From: Bryobacterales bacterium
Lineage (GTDB): Bacteria; Acidobacteriota; Terriglobia; Bryobacterales; Bryobacteraceae
Assembly (NCBI GenBank): GCA_020846745.1
Contig: JADLDI010000074.1
Location: 1-64,000 of the forward strand
Reading direction: 5' to 3'
DNA length: 64,000 bases
In this document: positions 18,416 to 28,327 of the stretch, piece after piece
Position numbering within the stretch: position 1 is the stretch's first letter
Layout: each line of letters starts with the position of its first letter
Translations under genes and position numbers: made by a program
The notes under the pieces: generated by a model
Seen by the model: only the letters and a program-made list of their open reading frames with translations
What the model was told of the DNA's origin: nothing
The model's database searches: none

Positions 18416-18895
18416 TCAGGCCTTGCTCTGCTTGTAGGCCTGGCGCGCGGCCATGATCTGCCGGACGTGATTCTCGGCATGCTCGGCATAGATTCTGAGC
18501 AGGTCGAGCAAGGTGATGCGACCGCGCTCAGAATGGGTGCCGGAGCGCGAAAAGGCCTCCGTAGAAAGGGACTTGAGGAGTTCGTAGTTCTCGCCGCGGA
18601 CGCGCCGGAAGGTCTCCAGCGCTTGCGAGATCTTGCGGGTGCGGTAGTCGAGTTTTTCGGCCCAGGCCTGGCCATCGAAACCGATCATGGTGGGGTTGTC
18701 TTCGGCGATCACCTGGCGCATACGCATGTGGCCGACGATTTCGGAGTCCGCCAAATGACAGGCAATCTGGCGCGCGCTCCACTTGCCGGGCGCGGGGACG
18801 TGGTCGAGTTCGGGGTTCGAGGCTCCGGTAGTGGCGACGGCGATGATCTCGGCGCCGCGGCGAAAGCGTTCCAGCAGTTCAGCTAACTCGGACAT
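18416..18895 (-). CDS. DinB family protein
   Basis: A 159-residue four-helix-bundle protein of the DinB/YfiT type. The family-typical segment WSARQIACHLADSE (about residues 37-50) provides the first metal histidine, with another in the C-terminal EHAENHVRQI motif (about residues 142-151). Such proteins bind a divalent metal and several are thiol-dependent transferases, but most, including this one, have no assigned reaction. It sits 13 bases after the small zinc-ribbon gene and 2 bases before the peptidase gene. Confidence 0.9.
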   Translation of the reverse strand: MSELAELLERFRRGAEIIAVATTGASNPELDHVPAPGKWSARQIACHLADSEIVGHMRMRQVIAEDNPTMIGFDGQAWAEKLDYRTRKISQALETFRRVRGENYELLKSLSTEAFSRSGTHSERGRITLLDLLRIYAEHAENHVRQIMAARQAYKQSKA

Positions 18896-18908
18896 ATTGA
18901 TAGATGGG

Positions 18909-19010
18909 TCAATAGTAATCGGCGCAGCTCATGTAGTACCCACACCGTGGACAGAGCAGTTTACACTTCAAAGGCGTCAGCCGGGCGGAACAGCAGGGGC
19001 AGAACAACAT
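18909..19010 (-). CDS. 33-residue zinc-ribbon-like small protein
   Basis: A very small gene with ATG at 19010, preceded by AGGAAGA at 4 bases, and TGA at 18909-18911. The product has two CPxC-type pairs (FCPCC near residues 3-7 and LCPRCG near 19-24) plus further cysteines at 16 and 29, and ends in Asp-Tyr-Tyr. The spacing fits one zinc ribbon. The same frame stays open upstream with a Pro/Glu-rich stretch and a possible TTG start, so the real protein could be about 23 residues longer. It lies between the efflux adaptor and DinB on the same strand. No function is recognised; short zinc ribbons often bind nucleic acid or proteins. Confidence 0.55.
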   Translation of the reverse strand: MLFCPCCSARLTPLKCKLLCPRCGYYMSCADYY

Positions 19011-19115
19011 GGGTTCTTCCTGTTCAGGCGACTTCGCTTCGGGCTTTTCGGGCTCGTACGGTGGCAGAGGCTGCAACAGTCTGATTCTACCGGATCGTAG
19101 CTGGGACGCCGCGAA

Positions 19116-20216
19116 TTAGTTGCCGGGTTTTGGTGGCGCGGGTTTGGGTTGGAGGAGGGGAGACCCGTCGCGGATTTCGTCGGTGGCACGGCGGACGATT
19201 GGGTCGCCTTCGGAGAGAGGGCCCATCACTTCGACGAGGTCGCCTTGGGGGGCGCCTTTGGATACGTTGACCCACTCGGCTTTACCGTTGGCGGCGCGGA
19301 TGACGAAGGTGCGTTCGGTGGTGGTGACTACTGCTGTTGTGGGCACCAGGAGAGAGGGGCGGGTGCGGTTAACCGGCCAGTCGACTTCGGGGTACATGCC
19401 GGGTCCGAGTTGGCCTTTGGGGTTGGGAACGTCGAGTTCTACGGGGAGCGTGCGGGTTTTAGGGTCCAGCACTCGGGCGATTCTTGCAACGGTTCCGGAG
19501 AAGGTCTGGCCGGGGAAGGCGGGGACGCGGAATCCGATTCTGGCTCCGCGGCCTACGGTTCCGGCGTCGGCTTCGGGGACGGCCACGACCAAGCGGAGGC
19601 GGGCTAGTTGTTCGAGGATGACTAAGGGCTGGTTGCCGGCTTGAGGTCCGACCAGTGCCCCGGGGTGGGCGAGGCGTTCGGTAACTACGCCGTCGAACGG
19701 GGCCTTCACATCGAGGTAGCTTTCGAGTTCCCTCAGTGGCTTAATGGCGGCGCGGGCGGCTTCGGCGGCGGACTCGATGGCGGCGACTTGGGCCTTCGCG
19801 GCAGTCACGGCGTTCCCGGCGAGGACTACCTCGTTTTTGGCGACTACTCCTGGAGTTTCGGACGCTTTCTTGAGGCGGTCGTAGGTGCTTTCGGCGCTCA
19901 GGGCTTTGGCTTGGGCTTCGGCCTTTTGAGCTTCGACGGCGACGACTTTCGCTTGGGCTTCCGCGATCTGAGCGGCTTGTTCGGGGGCAGAAAGCTTCGC
20001 GATGGTCTGCCCTTTGCGGACGGCGGAACCACGATCGACGTCGATCGATTCGAGGAAGCCGTTCACGCGGGCCAAGACAGGGACCTTCATATAAGGAAGG
20101 ATTTCGCCAGGGAGGCGGAGTTTGCGGGAGACGGTTTGCGAGACGACGGGGACGGTCTCGACGGCCTGGGCCCAGAGAGAGGCGGCGGTTAGTAAGAGGA
20201 CACTAAGAAGCTTCAT
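19116..20216 (-). CDS. RND efflux periplasmic adaptor (membrane fusion protein)
   Basis: A 366-residue HlyD/AcrA-type adaptor linking the inner-membrane RND pump to the TolC-like channel. Signal peptide (about 1-17), half of a lipoyl-like domain ([20 protein letters not shown]), an Ala/Glu/Lys-rich alpha-hairpin (about 75-155), the second lipoyl half ([13 protein letters not shown]), then the beta-barrel and membrane-proximal domains. The chosen ATG 20216 overlaps the permease stop by 14 bases and starts the signal peptide; the frame extends 18 codons further but without a signal-like start. Gene order here is TolC, permease, adaptor, the reverse of the usual order. Confidence 0.94.
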   Translation of the reverse strand: MKLLSVLLLTAASLWAQAVETVPVVSQTVSRKLRLPGEILPYMKVPVLARVNGFLESIDVDRGSAVRKGQTIAKLSAPEQAAQIAEAQAKVVAVEAQKAEAQAKALSAESTYDRLKKASETPGVVAKNEVVLAGNAVTAAKAQVAAIESAAEAARAAIKPLRELESYLDVKAPFDGVVTERLAHPGALVGPQAGNQPLVILEQLARLRLVVAVPEADAGTVGRGARIGFRVPAFPGQTFSGTVARIARVLDPKTRTLPVELDVPNPKGQLGPGMYPEVDWPVNRTRPSLLVPTTAVVTTTERTFVIRAANGKAEWVNVSKGAPQGDLVEVMGPLSEGDPIVRRATDEIRDGSPLLQPKPAPPKPGN

Positions 20217-23200
20217 AGTAGCGGCTGTCGGGATCGGTCGGATCGAGGGAACGGTTATGGACGGGTGCACCCGCCTGGACGATGGCGTACAAGGCGGGGA
20301 GGACGGTCAGAGTGGCGATGGTCGAAAAGAGCAGACCCCCGATGACAGCTTGACCGAGTGGGGCGGTTTGAGCGCCGCCGAGGGCGATAGGCATCATGCC
20401 GGCGATCATGGCGGTGGCGGTCATGAGGATGGCGCGGAGGCGCGAGCGGGCACCTTGGACGGCGGCCTGACGGTGGTCGAGTCCTGTGCGGCGGGCGGCT
20501 TCCATGAAGCTGATCATCAATATGGAGTTGGCTGTGGCGATACCGATGGCCATGATCGCGCCGAGGAAGGATTGGATGTTCAGGGTGGTGTGGGCGAGCA
20601 GCAGGACGATAGCCGCTCCGCAGACGACTGCGGGCGCGATGAGGACGGTGGCGAAGGCGAGGCGGAACGATTGGAAGCTGGCGGCCAGCAATAAGAAGAT
20701 GACGGCAACGGAGAGGAGGAGGCCGCGGCGAAGGCCGGCTTCGGTTTCGTCGAGCGCCGGGATCTGGCCGCGGATGGCGACAGTGACACCGCGGGGCGGG
20801 TCGCCGGCGCGCTTGATGGCGGCGCGGATTTCGCGTTCCGCATCCCCTAATGGACGACCTTCAACATTGGCGGTAAACGATACGACACGTTGCATGTTAT
20901 AGCGCTCGACCGAGCCGAACGCCGTACCGAGCTTAAGCTGGGCGACATCGCGGAGTTGGGTGCCGTTGAGGATGGGCACTTCGCTGAGTTCCTGGACGGA
21001 CTGCATGCGGTGCTGGGGAATCTCGACCTGGATTTGGAAGCCGTTGCCGGAAATCGGATCGCGCCAATAGTTAGGGTCGGTGAAGCGGGAGGACGATGTG
21101 GCCATGACGAGAGACTTGGTGATCTGTTGTGTGGTGAGGCCGAGTTGACCGGCGCGTTCGCGATCGACAGAGACATCGACGGTGGGGTAGTCGAGCGCCT
21201 GGGCCATTTGGAGGTCGCGGAGGTAGGGGATCTTGGCGAGTTCGGCGCGAATTCTCTCAGCATGCGGGCGGGCAGCGGCAATCTGGGGACCTTGAACCGC
21301 TACTTCAATTGGGGTGGGCGAACCGAAGCTCATCACTTGGGAAATGATGTCGGCAGCCTCAAACGATAGTTTCAGGTGAGGGAGGGACTTCCGAAGAGCT
21401 TCGCGGATTTTCTCCTTGGGGACAGGCGTGCCCATTTTGAGAGCTACCTTGAGGACAGCCTCCTGGGGACCGTTGGTCCAAAGGTGGACGGTGTTGATTG
21501 GGTAGCTGGCGGGTTGGACGCCGATGAAGGCGGTAGAAATGGCGATGTTGTCGGGTTCGACGGTTTGACGGATGACGTCCAACGCCTTGAGGGTTTCCAG
21601 TTCGGTCTTTTCGACGCGGGTGCCGGTGGGGGCACGGAGGCGGATCTGGAACTGGCCGGAGTCAACGGTGGGAAAGAACTCGGTGCCGAGCCTGGGGACT
21701 AGCAGCCACAGGAGGAGAACGACACCACCCGCATAGGCGAGGAAAACCAGGTACCGAAGTTGAACCACTGTATTTAGATATCCGGTATAAGCCCTTCTAA
21801 GAAAAGCTTGCTCCTGTTCGCCGCGGCCATGGCGCATCACCCACACGGAGAGCACGGGAACAAGCGTGGTCGAGAGGATGTAGGAGGCGATCATGGCGAA
21901 GCCGACCGCCAGGGCCAAGGGCACGAATAGCTGGCGGGCGACGCCGGTCATAAAGAATGCCGGAACGAAGACGGCCAGGATGGATAGCATGGAGAGCAGG
22001 CGGGGAACTGCGGTCTTCGAGGCGGCATCGAGGACGGCGCGTGGACGGGAAAGGCCTTCGGCGAGGTGGGAGTGGATGTTCTCGATTTCGACGGTGGCTT
22101 CGTCGACCAGGACTCCGACGGCTAAAGCCAATCCTGCCAACGTCATGATGTTGATGGTTTGACCTACTGCCCAAAGTCCGAGGACGGCTCCGAGAAGGGC
22201 GAACGGGATGGTCGCGACGACGATGAGGGCGGAGCGCCAGTCGCGCAGGAAGAGGAGAACCATCAGGCCGGTGAGCAAGGCACCGAGCAGACCTTCGCTG
22301 ACAAGCGCGCGGAGGGCGTCGGTGACGTAGCTAGACTGGTCGAAGACGAGGTCGATTTTGACGTCTTCGGGGACGACGGCGCGGAACCGGTTGAGGTTGG
22401 CCTTAACGGCATTGATGACGTCGAGCGTGGAGGCGTCGGCGCGTTTGGTGACGTTGATGTAAACGGTCCGCTTGCCGTTGGAGTGGGCGTAACCGGAGAC
22501 GATATCGGTGCCGCTTTCGACGACGGCGACATCGCGGATGTAGACGGTAGCCCCGTTACCCGTACGGACAGGAGCATCAGCCAATTCCTGAAGGTTTCCG
22601 CCTATCACGCTGTTAGTATTCGCAATTCGGTTTAGGTCACCGATACGAACATTACCGGACGGAAGGACGACTGAGGCGCGGTTGACGGCGTTGACTACGT
22701 CTTCCGGAGAGAGGTGGTATTCACGGAGCTTATCGGGGTTGGCCCGTACGACGATAGTGCGCTGGTTGCCGCCGAAGGGAGGGGGAGCGGAGACACCGGG
22801 CAGGGTCGCAAAGAGGGGGCGGACACGGTTGAGGGCGAAGTCCTGCATTTCGCCGGGTGTGCGGTTCGGGGAGGTGAAGACCAACTGGCCGACAGGAACC
22901 GAACCGGCGTCGAAGCGGGTAATGAAAGGCGGCACCGCACCGGGCGGCATGAAGGCGCGGGAGCGGTTGACGTAGCCGACCGTTTCGGCCATCGCCTGAT
23001 TCATGTCGGTGCCCTCGTGGAAGACGAGCTTCATGAGGGCGGCGCCTTGGATCGACTTCGATTCGACGTGTTCGATGCCGGTTATATAGAGGAAGTGATA
23101 CTCGTAGTAGTACGTCAGAAACCCTTCCATTTGCGAGGGATCCATGCCGCCGTAGGGCTGGGCGACGTAGATTGTGGGGGAGCCGACCTGCGGGAAGATA

Positions 23201-23304
23201 TCTTTCTTCATCCGGGTGATGGCGAGGTAAGAGCCGAGCAGGACAGCGAGGACGGCAACCAGCACCGTTATGGGGCGGCGGAGGGCACTCAGCACGAGCC
23301 ACAT
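20203..23304 (-). CDS. RND multidrug-type efflux permease (AcrB/HAE-1 family)
   Basis: A 1033-residue inner-membrane proton-driven pump with 12 membrane helices and two large periplasmic loops, the family's normal length. The helix-4 proton relay reads [12 protein letters not shown], so the usual Asp-Asp pair is Asp-Glu. The N-terminal [16 protein letters not shown] and the internal duplication are typical of the superfamily. It follows the TolC gene by 2 bases and overlaps the adaptor. The exported substrate (drug, solvent, lipid or metal) cannot be read from sequence; position directly after lpxA is suggestive of envelope maintenance only. Confidence 0.95.
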   Translation of the reverse strand: MWLVLSALRRPITVLVAVLAVLLGSYLAITRMKKDIFPQVGSPTIYVAQPYGGMDPSQMEGFLTYYYEYHFLYITGIEHVESKSIQGAALMKLVFHEGTDMNQAMAETVGYVNRSRAFMPPGAVPPFITRFDAGSVPVGQLVFTSPNRTPGEMQDFALNRVRPLFATLPGVSAPPPFGGNQRTIVVRANPDKLREYHLSPEDVVNAVNRASVVLPSGNVRIGDLNRIANTNSVIGGNLQELADAPVRTGNGATVYIRDVAVVESGTDIVSGYAHSNGKRTVYINVTKRADASTLDVINAVKANLNRFRAVVPEDVKIDLVFDQSSYVTDALRALVSEGLLGALLTGLMVLLFLRDWRSALIVVATIPFALLGAVLGLWAVGQTINIMTLAGLALAVGVLVDEATVEIENIHSHLAEGLSRPRAVLDAASKTAVPRLLSMLSILAVFVPAFFMTGVARQLFVPLALAVGFAMIASYILSTTLVPVLSVWVMRHGRGEQEQAFLRRAYTGYLNTVVQLRYLVFLAYAGGVVLLLWLLVPRLGTEFFPTVDSGQFQIRLRAPTGTRVEKTELETLKALDVIRQTVEPDNIAISTAFIGVQPASYPINTVHLWTNGPQEAVLKVALKMGTPVPKEKIREALRKSLPHLKLSFEAADIISQVMSFGSPTPIEVAVQGPQIAAARPHAERIRAELAKIPYLRDLQMAQALDYPTVDVSVDRERAGQLGLTTQQITKSLVMATSSSRFTDPNYWRDPISGNGFQIQVEIPQHRMQSVQELSEVPILNGTQLRDVAQLKLGTAFGSVERYNMQRVVSFTANVEGRPLGDAEREIRAAIKRAGDPPRGVTVAIRGQIPALDETEAGLRRGLLLSVAVIFLLLAASFQSFRLAFATVLIAPAVVCGAAIVLLLAHTTLNIQSFLGAIMAIGIATANSILMISFMEAARRTGLDHRQAAVQGARSRLRAILMTATAMIAGMMPIALGGAQTAPLGQAVIGGLLFSTIATLTVLPALYAIVQAGAPVHNRSLDPTDPDSRYYEAS

Positions 23305-23306
23305 GG

Positions 23307-24623
23307 TTATTGGCCTGCCGCCGCGAGGAAGGAATCGAGGGAACCCTGGGCGGCGGCGACGCCGAGTTGGGCGCGCCAGATGGCGAGTTTGGCGAGCGAA
23401 ACATCAATCTCGGTTTGGGTCAGAAGCCGTTGTGTTTCAGCCACTTCCGCAATCGTTCCTAAACCGGCACGATAGCGGGCCGTGGCCTGCGTTTCTGTGG
23501 CACGGGCGGCCTCCAACTGGACGGGAAGGTTAGCCTGGATGGCGCGTGCGCCGTCGAGCAGCGCTTGGGCTTTGGCGAGTTGCGTGGAGAGGTCAAGCTT
23601 TACTTGATCCAGACGAGCGGCTTCGGTGCGTTCGCGCGCCTCTTCGGCCTGTTTGCGGGCGCGGAGCGAGGCGTAATCCATTACGTTGAAATTGACGGAG
23701 AAGCCTAGGCCCCAGTTGTAGATATTGGGTCCGAGGCCGTTGACGCCGCCTTGGGTTGTGAAGTCGGGGTTGGCGCCGGTGCCGCGGGCGTAGGTGGCGG
23801 CTTGCGCGGTGAAGCGGGGGTAATAGGAACGGTCGAGGACTTGGCGGCGGGCATGGGCTTCGTCGATGGCGGCCTGTTGCTGGGAAACGGCGGGGTGGCT
23901 GGCGGCGACGGTGGGGGTGGGGCCAGCCGGGTCCGGCAGAGGCTTGATGGTCGTGACCGGGGCGCCCGCGAACTGGGCTAAGGCGGCGCGGGCGATGGCG
24001 ACTGCCTGATCCGCTTGGATCCGCTGGGTTTCGGCGGCGGCCAGTTCGGCTTTGGCGCGAGAGGCTTCGGCGCCGGGGCGGAGTTCGGCGTTTACTAAAG
24101 CGGCGACCTGGTCCAAAAAAGTTTGGCTTCGTTTCGTACTGGCGCGGGCGGCGGTGGCGGTCTGTTCGGCGGCGAGCAGGGTGAGGTAGGCGTCGGCGGC
24201 GGCGACGGAGAGTTCAAATTGGGTTCGTTTCGCAGATTGCTCGGCGAGGCGGCGGGTGGCGGCGGCGGCTTCGACTTGGGAGCGGCGTAGGCCGAAGTCG
24301 AAGGGCTCCCAAGCGACGAGAAATCCAACAGCAGATCCCCAGACGTTGGTACCGGCGTTGGTGGGGTTTGGGGGGCCGGAAATTGGTGGGATGACTGTTT
24401 GGGGCAGGAGCATGCCGTAGATGTTGTTTCGGGTGGCGCGGTTGATCTGGGCTATTCCTTCGACGCGAGGGAGGTAGGCAGTGCGGGCGAGGTGGATGGC
24501 GGCGGAAGCGGCCTCGATCTGGTGTTGGGAGACGCGTACTTGGGGGTAGTCGGGGGAGGAGGCGCGTTTGACGAGGTCGGGGAGGGAGAGCTGGAGCAGT
24601 AATCCTAATATAAGGACATTCAT
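23307..24623 (-). CDS. TolC-family outer-membrane efflux channel
   Basis: A 438-residue outer-membrane channel subunit. A signal peptide (about 1-16) is followed by two OEP repeats made of long Ala/Glu/Gln-rich helices (about 25-220 and 230-430), as expected for a trimeric TolC tunnel. It starts 6 bases after the lpxA stop and ends 2 bases before the permease start, completing a tripartite efflux system encoded as channel-permease-adaptor. Confidence 0.93.
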   Translation of the reverse strand: MNVLILGLLLQLSLPDLVKRASSPDYPQVRVSQHQIEAASAAIHLARTAYLPRVEGIAQINRATRNNIYGMLLPQTVIPPISGPPNPTNAGTNVWGSAVGFLVAWEPFDFGLRRSQVEAAAATRRLAEQSAKRTQFELSVAAADAYLTLLAAEQTATAARASTKRSQTFLDQVAALVNAELRPGAEASRAKAELAAAETQRIQADQAVAIARAALAQFAGAPVTTIKPLPDPAGPTPTVAASHPAVSQQQAAIDEAHARRQVLDRSYYPRFTAQAATYARGTGANPDFTTQGGVNGLGPNIYNWGLGFSVNFNVMDYASLRARKQAEEARERTEAARLDQVKLDLSTQLAKAQALLDGARAIQANLPVQLEAARATETQATARYRAGLGTIAEVAETQRLLTQTEIDVSLAKLAIWRAQLGVAAAQGSLDSFLAAAGQ

Positions 24624-24629
24624 GGATAG

Positions 24630-25427
24630 CTATTCTTCAGGACGACAGATTCCACGTTCAGAGTTACGGATGAACTGGACCAGATGGAGAGTCTCCGGAG
24701 TCGGGATGTCGGACTCAATGCGCTCCAGCGCCGGTTCGAGCCGGAGGTTCGATTGGTAAAGAAATTTGTAGGCCGTCTTCAGAGCCCCGATCTGATCCCG
24801 AGAAAACCCAGCGCGCCGCAACCCGACGAGGTTCAATCCGTACGGGGCGACATTGAAGCCAGCATATAAGAAGAAGGGCGGGACGTCCAGATTTACACGA
24901 ACGTTTCCGCCGATCATGGCGAGCCGTCCGATTCGGGAGAATTGATGGACGACCACACCGCCCGAGATGAATGCCTGGTCTTCGACGGTGACATAGCCGG
25001 CAACAAGGGCACAAGCGGCGATGGTGCAACGGGAACCGACTACCGAGTTGTGAGCGATGTGGCCGGACGACATGATGTAGTTGTCGTCGCCGACGATGGT
25101 GACGGTTTCCGGTTTCGTGCCGCGGGAAATGGTCCAATGCTCGCGGATGATGTTACGCGAGCCGATTTTGAGAAACGAACGGGCGGCTGGGTTGAAGGCC
25201 TTGTCGAAAGGGTCGGTGCCCATGGCGGCTCCGGCCGAGAACTGGTTGTCGTCGCCGATGGTTGTGTAGCGTTTAATAAAGACGTACGGCTCAAACCGGT
25301 TGCGCGCCCCGATGACAACGTCGGATTCGATGACGCAGAAGTCGCCGATTGTGCAATCGGGACCGATTTCGGCATCGGGGTGGACACGGGCGGTTGACGC
25401 AACGGTGGCCGTGGGGTGAATGGCCAT
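24630..25427 (-). CDS. lpxA: LpxA, UDP-N-acetylglucosamine O-acyltransferase
   Basis: A 265-residue left-handed beta-helix acyltransferase performing the first step of lipid A synthesis: 3-O-acylation of UDP-GlcNAc from acyl-ACP. Hexapeptide repeats begin at [20 protein letters not shown], and the active-site histidine lies in the [11 protein letters not shown] region. The C-terminal helical domain is complete. It opens the minus-strand run that continues with TolC, RND and onwards. Its ATG lies only 25 bases from that of divergent lpxD. Confidence 0.96.
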   Translation of the reverse strand: MAIHPTATVASTARVHPDAEIGPDCTIGDFCVIESDVVIGARNRFEPYVFIKRYTTIGDDNQFSAGAAMGTDPFDKAFNPAARSFLKIGSRNIIREHWTISRGTKPETVTIVGDDNYIMSSGHIAHNSVVGSRCTIAACALVAGYVTVEDQAFISGGVVVHQFSRIGRLAMIGGNVRVNLDVPPFFLYAGFNVAPYGLNLVGLRRAGFSRDQIGALKTAYKFLYQSNLRLEPALERIESDIPTPETLHLVQFIRNSERGICRPEE

Positions 25428-25452
25428 AACTTACGATGATAGTGGACGAGCC
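25428..25452. promoter_or_regulatory. 25-bp divergent gap between lpxA and lpxD
   Basis: Only 25 bases separate the two divergent start codons. A pair of sigma-70 promoters cannot fit inside, so at least one promoter must lie within the opposing coding sequence, or one transcript starts at its ATG. Confidence 0.5.
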
Positions 25453-26493
25453 ATGAAGATCAGCGAAATTGCGGAGTGGTTAGGGGCGATGTGGGAGGGA
25501 ACGGATTTCGAGGCGACGGGGGTGGCGAGCGTCGAGAGCGCGGGCGTGGGCGAGATCTCGTTTGTGGGGGGACGGAAGGCGGCGTCGCTGGCCGCGGCGA
25601 GCCAGGCGGGATGTTTGCTCGCTCCGGTGGATTTTGAGAACGGGGCAGGGAGGACGCTGATCAGAGTGAAAGATCCGCGGGGGGCGTTTGCGCGGGTGGT
25701 GGCGCGAATGGCGCCGGGCCGGAAGCCTGTGGCGGGCATTCATCCGACGGCGGTGATCGGCGCGGGGGTGGAACTGGGGGCGGAGTTGTCGGTGGGGCCG
25801 CAGGTGACCATTGGGGACGGAGCGCGGATTGGGGACGGGACGGTGATTGGCGCGGGGAGTTCGATCGGGGCAGGTGTGCAGATGGGGGCAGGCTGCCGTT
25901 TGCACGCGAACGTAACCCTGTATGAGGACGTAGTAGTAGGGTCCCGGTGTGTGCTGCACTCGGGATGTGTGATCGGGGCGGACGGATTTGGGTTTGTGAT
26001 GTCGGGCGGGCGGTACGAGAAGTTCCCGCAAGTCGGCAAGGTGGTGATTGGGGACGATGTGGAGATTGGCGCGAACACGTGTATTGACCGGGCGGCGCTG
26101 GGGGTGACGGCAATTGGCGATGGGACGAAGCTGGACAACATGGTGCACATCGCGCATAACTGCCGGATTGGAAAGCACGTGGTGGTGGCGGCGCAGACGG
26201 GGTTTTCGGGCGGCGTGGTGGTGGAGGATTACGCAGTGGTGGGCGGACAGGTGGGCGTGGGCGACAAGGCGGTGATCGAGTCGAAGGCGGTGGTGGGAAG
26301 CGGGGCGGGGATTCTGACGTCGAAGATTGTGCGTGGAGGACAGGTGGTTTGGGGGACGCCGGCGCGGCCCTTGAAGCAGTATTTAGAACAGCTCGCGATT
26401 TTCGGGAAGTTGCCGGAGATTAACGAGGAACTGAAGCAGTTACGCAAGCGGGTAGAGGAGTTAAGCGGTGCTGGTGGTAGTGGGCGGGCATAG
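25453..26493 (+). CDS. lpxD: LpxD, UDP-3-O-acylglucosamine N-acyltransferase
   Basis: A 346-residue enzyme for the third step of lipid A synthesis. An N-terminal uridine-binding domain (about 1-100) precedes a long left-handed beta-helix of hexapeptide repeats (about 100-295, e.g. [10 protein letters not shown]). The catalytic histidine is in the [13 protein letters not shown] segment, and a C-terminal helix follows. An earlier ATG at 25420 would overlap the lpxA start; ATG 25453 begins the family-typical N-terminus [10 protein letters not shown]. Its 3' end overlaps the next gene by 26 bases. Confidence 0.95.
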   Translation: MKISEIAEWLGAMWEGTDFEATGVASVESAGVGEISFVGGRKAASLAAASQAGCLLAPVDFENGAGRTLIRVKDPRGAFARVVARMAPGRKPVAGIHPTAVIGAGVELGAELSVGPQVTIGDGARIGDGTVIGAGSSIGAGVQMGAGCRLHANVTLYEDVVVGSRCVLHSGCVIGADGFGFVMSGGRYEKFPQVGKVVIGDDVEIGANTCIDRAALGVTAIGDGTKLDNMVHIAHNCRIGKHVVVAAQTGFSGGVVVEDYAVVGGQVGVGDKAVIESKAVVGSGAGILTSKIVRGGQVVWGTPARPLKQYLEQLAIFGKLPEINEELKQLRKRVEELSGAGGSGRA

Positions 26494-27076
26494 CCGGAAC
26501 ATCGGGAAAACGACGGCGATGGAGAAGATTCTGCGGGCGACGCCCGAGATGCGCTGGTGGGCGTTCAAGGTTACGCAGCACGGGCACGGGGTGTGCTCGG
26601 AGGCGGGTACGGATTGCGGTTGCGCGGGCGATTTGGCGCATCCGTATGCGATTGATGAGGAGACGGCGCCGAGCGGGACGGACAGCGGCCGGTACCTGGG
26701 AGCAGGGGCGGAACGGGCGTTCTGGGTGCGGACGGCGATGGGAGACCTGGGCCATGCGATGCCGGCGTTGCGGCAGTTGATGTCGAAGGCGCCGAATGTG
26801 TTGGTGGAATCGAATAGTGTTCTGAATTTCATCGTTCCCCACCTCTATATTGTTGTTGTTAACTTCAGCGTCGCCGATATGAAGGACTCCGCGCGTCGAT
26901 TTTTGAACCGGGCCGATGTGCTGGTAGTAACCGGGGAAGGGCAGGCTTGGGGGGAAGTGCCGGAGCGCTGGCTGGCGAAGCCGAGGGTTGCGATGCCGGA
27001 TCTAGGCAAGTTTTTCGCCAGCAGAATCGAGAACAATTCAGGCGATTTTCCCATCCGAAATCAGGGTAGAGCCTGA
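26468..27076 (+). CDS. P-loop protein of unknown function, MobB-like, with cysteine cluster
   Basis: A 202-residue protein with a GTG start (26468), preceded by an AGGAG site inside lpxD. The N-terminus [15 protein letters not shown] has a Walker A-like loop (GxxxxxGKTT, residues about 6-15), as in MobB and related P-loop proteins. A His/Cys-rich stretch [18 protein letters not shown] (about residues 38-55) could bind metal. A second-half [11 protein letters not shown] strand resembles a GTPase-like core. It overlaps lpxD by 26 bases, so the two are translated together. Neither MobB nor any named family can be assigned with confidence. Confidence 0.75.
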   Translation: MLVVVGGHSRNIGKTTAMEKILRATPEMRWWAFKVTQHGHGVCSEAGTDCGCAGDLAHPYAIDEETAPSGTDSGRYLGAGAERAFWVRTAMGDLGHAMPALRQLMSKAPNVLVESNSVLNFIVPHLYIVVVNFSVADMKDSARRFLNRADVLVVTGEGQAWGEVPERWLAKPRVAMPDLGKFFASRIENNSGDFPIRNQGRA

Positions 27077-27122
27077 TTTAACAGATCTCGGGATCCGAAT
27101 ACGATGGTTCAGGCGATCACGT

Positions 27123-27127
27123 GGAGG
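27123..27127 (+). promoter_or_regulatory. Ribosome binding site fixing the Flp pilin start
   Basis: GGAGG lies 8 bases before ATG 27136. The longer frame's GTG at 27121 overlaps this site and cannot be the start. Confidence 0.7.
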
Positions 27128-27135
27128 TGTCCCTT

Positions 27136-27336
27136 ATGAAACGGATAGAGAGAATGTTGTGGCTCGCGAAGATCTGGAAAGACCGGCGCGGACAGGACCT
27201 GATTGAATATGCACTGATGGCGGGGTTTGTCGCGGTGGCGGCAGGCGCGATCATGCCGGACGTAGCGGCGAGTATCACGACGATATTCAACCGGGTATCG
27301 CAGCAGATGTCGGCGGCAGCGGCGCAGGGGTCGTAG
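27136..27336 (+). CDS. Flp-family type IVb pilin
   Basis: A 66-residue prepilin. A basic leader (MKRIERMLWLAKIWKDRRG) ends at Gly, followed by the mature QDLIEYALMAGF with Glu at position 5 and Tyr at 6, the Flp prepilin peptidase signature. A hydrophobic helix comes next, then a short Ala/Ser/Gln tail. Flp pilins build thin adhesive pili exported by a Tad system; no tad or cpa gene is in the window, so the machinery must lie elsewhere or the gene is an orphan. It ends 4 bases from the convergent neighbour. Confidence 0.88.
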   Translation: MKRIERMLWLAKIWKDRRGQDLIEYALMAGFVAVAAGAIMPDVAASITTIFNRVSQQMSAAAAQGS

Positions 27337-27340
27337 AGGA

Positions 27341-28327
27341 TTACTTCTGAGGCGCGGGATCGAAGAGCACGTACCGCACTTCGACTGTTTCGGCTCGATC
27401 GCGCATGAGAATCTTGTTGTGTTCGGCGCCATATACGCCGGCAAAAGTCTCGGGGATCGGGCTTATCCGCACCCACTGTGTTTTGGCTTTGTCGAGCGCA
27501 TACAAGCCGCTGGTTGGGCCGCGGTCGAGCCATGCCCAAACGGCGCCATCGGCGGTCATCACAATGTTGGGAAGGTTTAGGGTTTTCGAGGATTGCAGTT
27601 TCGGGTTAGCGATCGGCAGCGGCACCACCCAACGGCCCGCGAGCGCGCCGGCTGAGGTGAACTCCAGCCATGTTTGAGGTTCGGCGAGATACACACCGAT
27701 GCGATCACCGACAGCCCCGATCCAGGGACGCCCTGAATCTGCGTTCAATGCGGGGTGCGACTTGGAAGGGAATTCGCGGCGGGGCATAAATTTTTGCAGC
27801 AAGCGTCCGCTTGCGTCGAAGCGCCAGACGATCTCGTCGTTTTGCTCAATATCGCTCGAATTGACGCCCACCGTCCAGATGCCTCCATCGGGAGCGACAC
27901 ACAATCGTTGGGCTAAGAAGGGGTTAGTCCGCACGATGCGGGTCACGCCGGACCGATCGGCCCACAGTAGAAAGGTGGCAGGCACGCCCTGAGAACTCCA
28001 AGCGACGCCTGAGGCGACGATACGCGGAGAGGGGTCTACGATGTCCACATCATAGATACGCGCCCGTTCGATATCGGGGGCGGTGACTCTGATGGCCAAC
28101 GCCGTCCGCCCGTCCGGAGCATACACCTTGACATGAGGGTTTGAAGGCGTTTGGCCAGCCTCGGGATCGACAGCGGTCAGCCAGCCGTGCTTCCACTCCG
28201 GGATGTTCTTCAGGTTTCTGAGTTCCTGGTCGGGCATCGTGCGAACAACCGGCGGTGCGGCAGGCGTTTGACTGAACAGGGCCATCAGAGGAGTCAGGAA
28301 AATCGTGAGACGCAGTGTATTCGTCAT
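27341..28327 (-). CDS. Exported protein of unknown function, possible beta-propeller
   Basis: A 328-residue protein starting at ATG 28327, which has GGAGC 5 bases upstream; the longer frame adds ten codons without a ribosome site. A signal peptide covers about residues 1-22. The body has repeating strands with motifs such as VAPDGGIWTVGVN and MTADGAVWAWLD at spacings that recall NHL or six-bladed propeller proteins, but blades cannot be assigned. It stands alone between the Flp pilin and a repeat-bearing intergenic region. Function unknown. Confidence 0.7.
   Translation of the reverse strand: MTNTLRLTIFLTPLMALFSQTPAAPPVVRTMPDQELRNLKNIPEWKHGWLTAVDPEAGQTPSNPHVKVYAPDGRTALAIRVTAPDIERARIYDVDIVDPSPRIVASGVAWSSQGVPATFLLWADRSGVTRIVRTNPFLAQRLCVAPDGGIWTVGVNSSDIEQNDEIVWRFDASGRLLQKFMPRREFPSKSHPALNADSGRPWIGAVGDRIGVYLAEPQTWLEFTSAGALAGRWVVPLPIANPKLQSSKTLNLPNIVMTADGAVWAWLDRGPTSGLYALDKAKTQWVRISPIPETFAGVYGAEHNKILMRDRAETVEVRYVLFDPAPQK

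Noticed and set aside
26468..27076. Calling the P-loop protein MobB
   Set aside because: Only the nucleotide loop resembles MobB; the His/Cys cluster and the rest do not give a match that can be claimed by eye.
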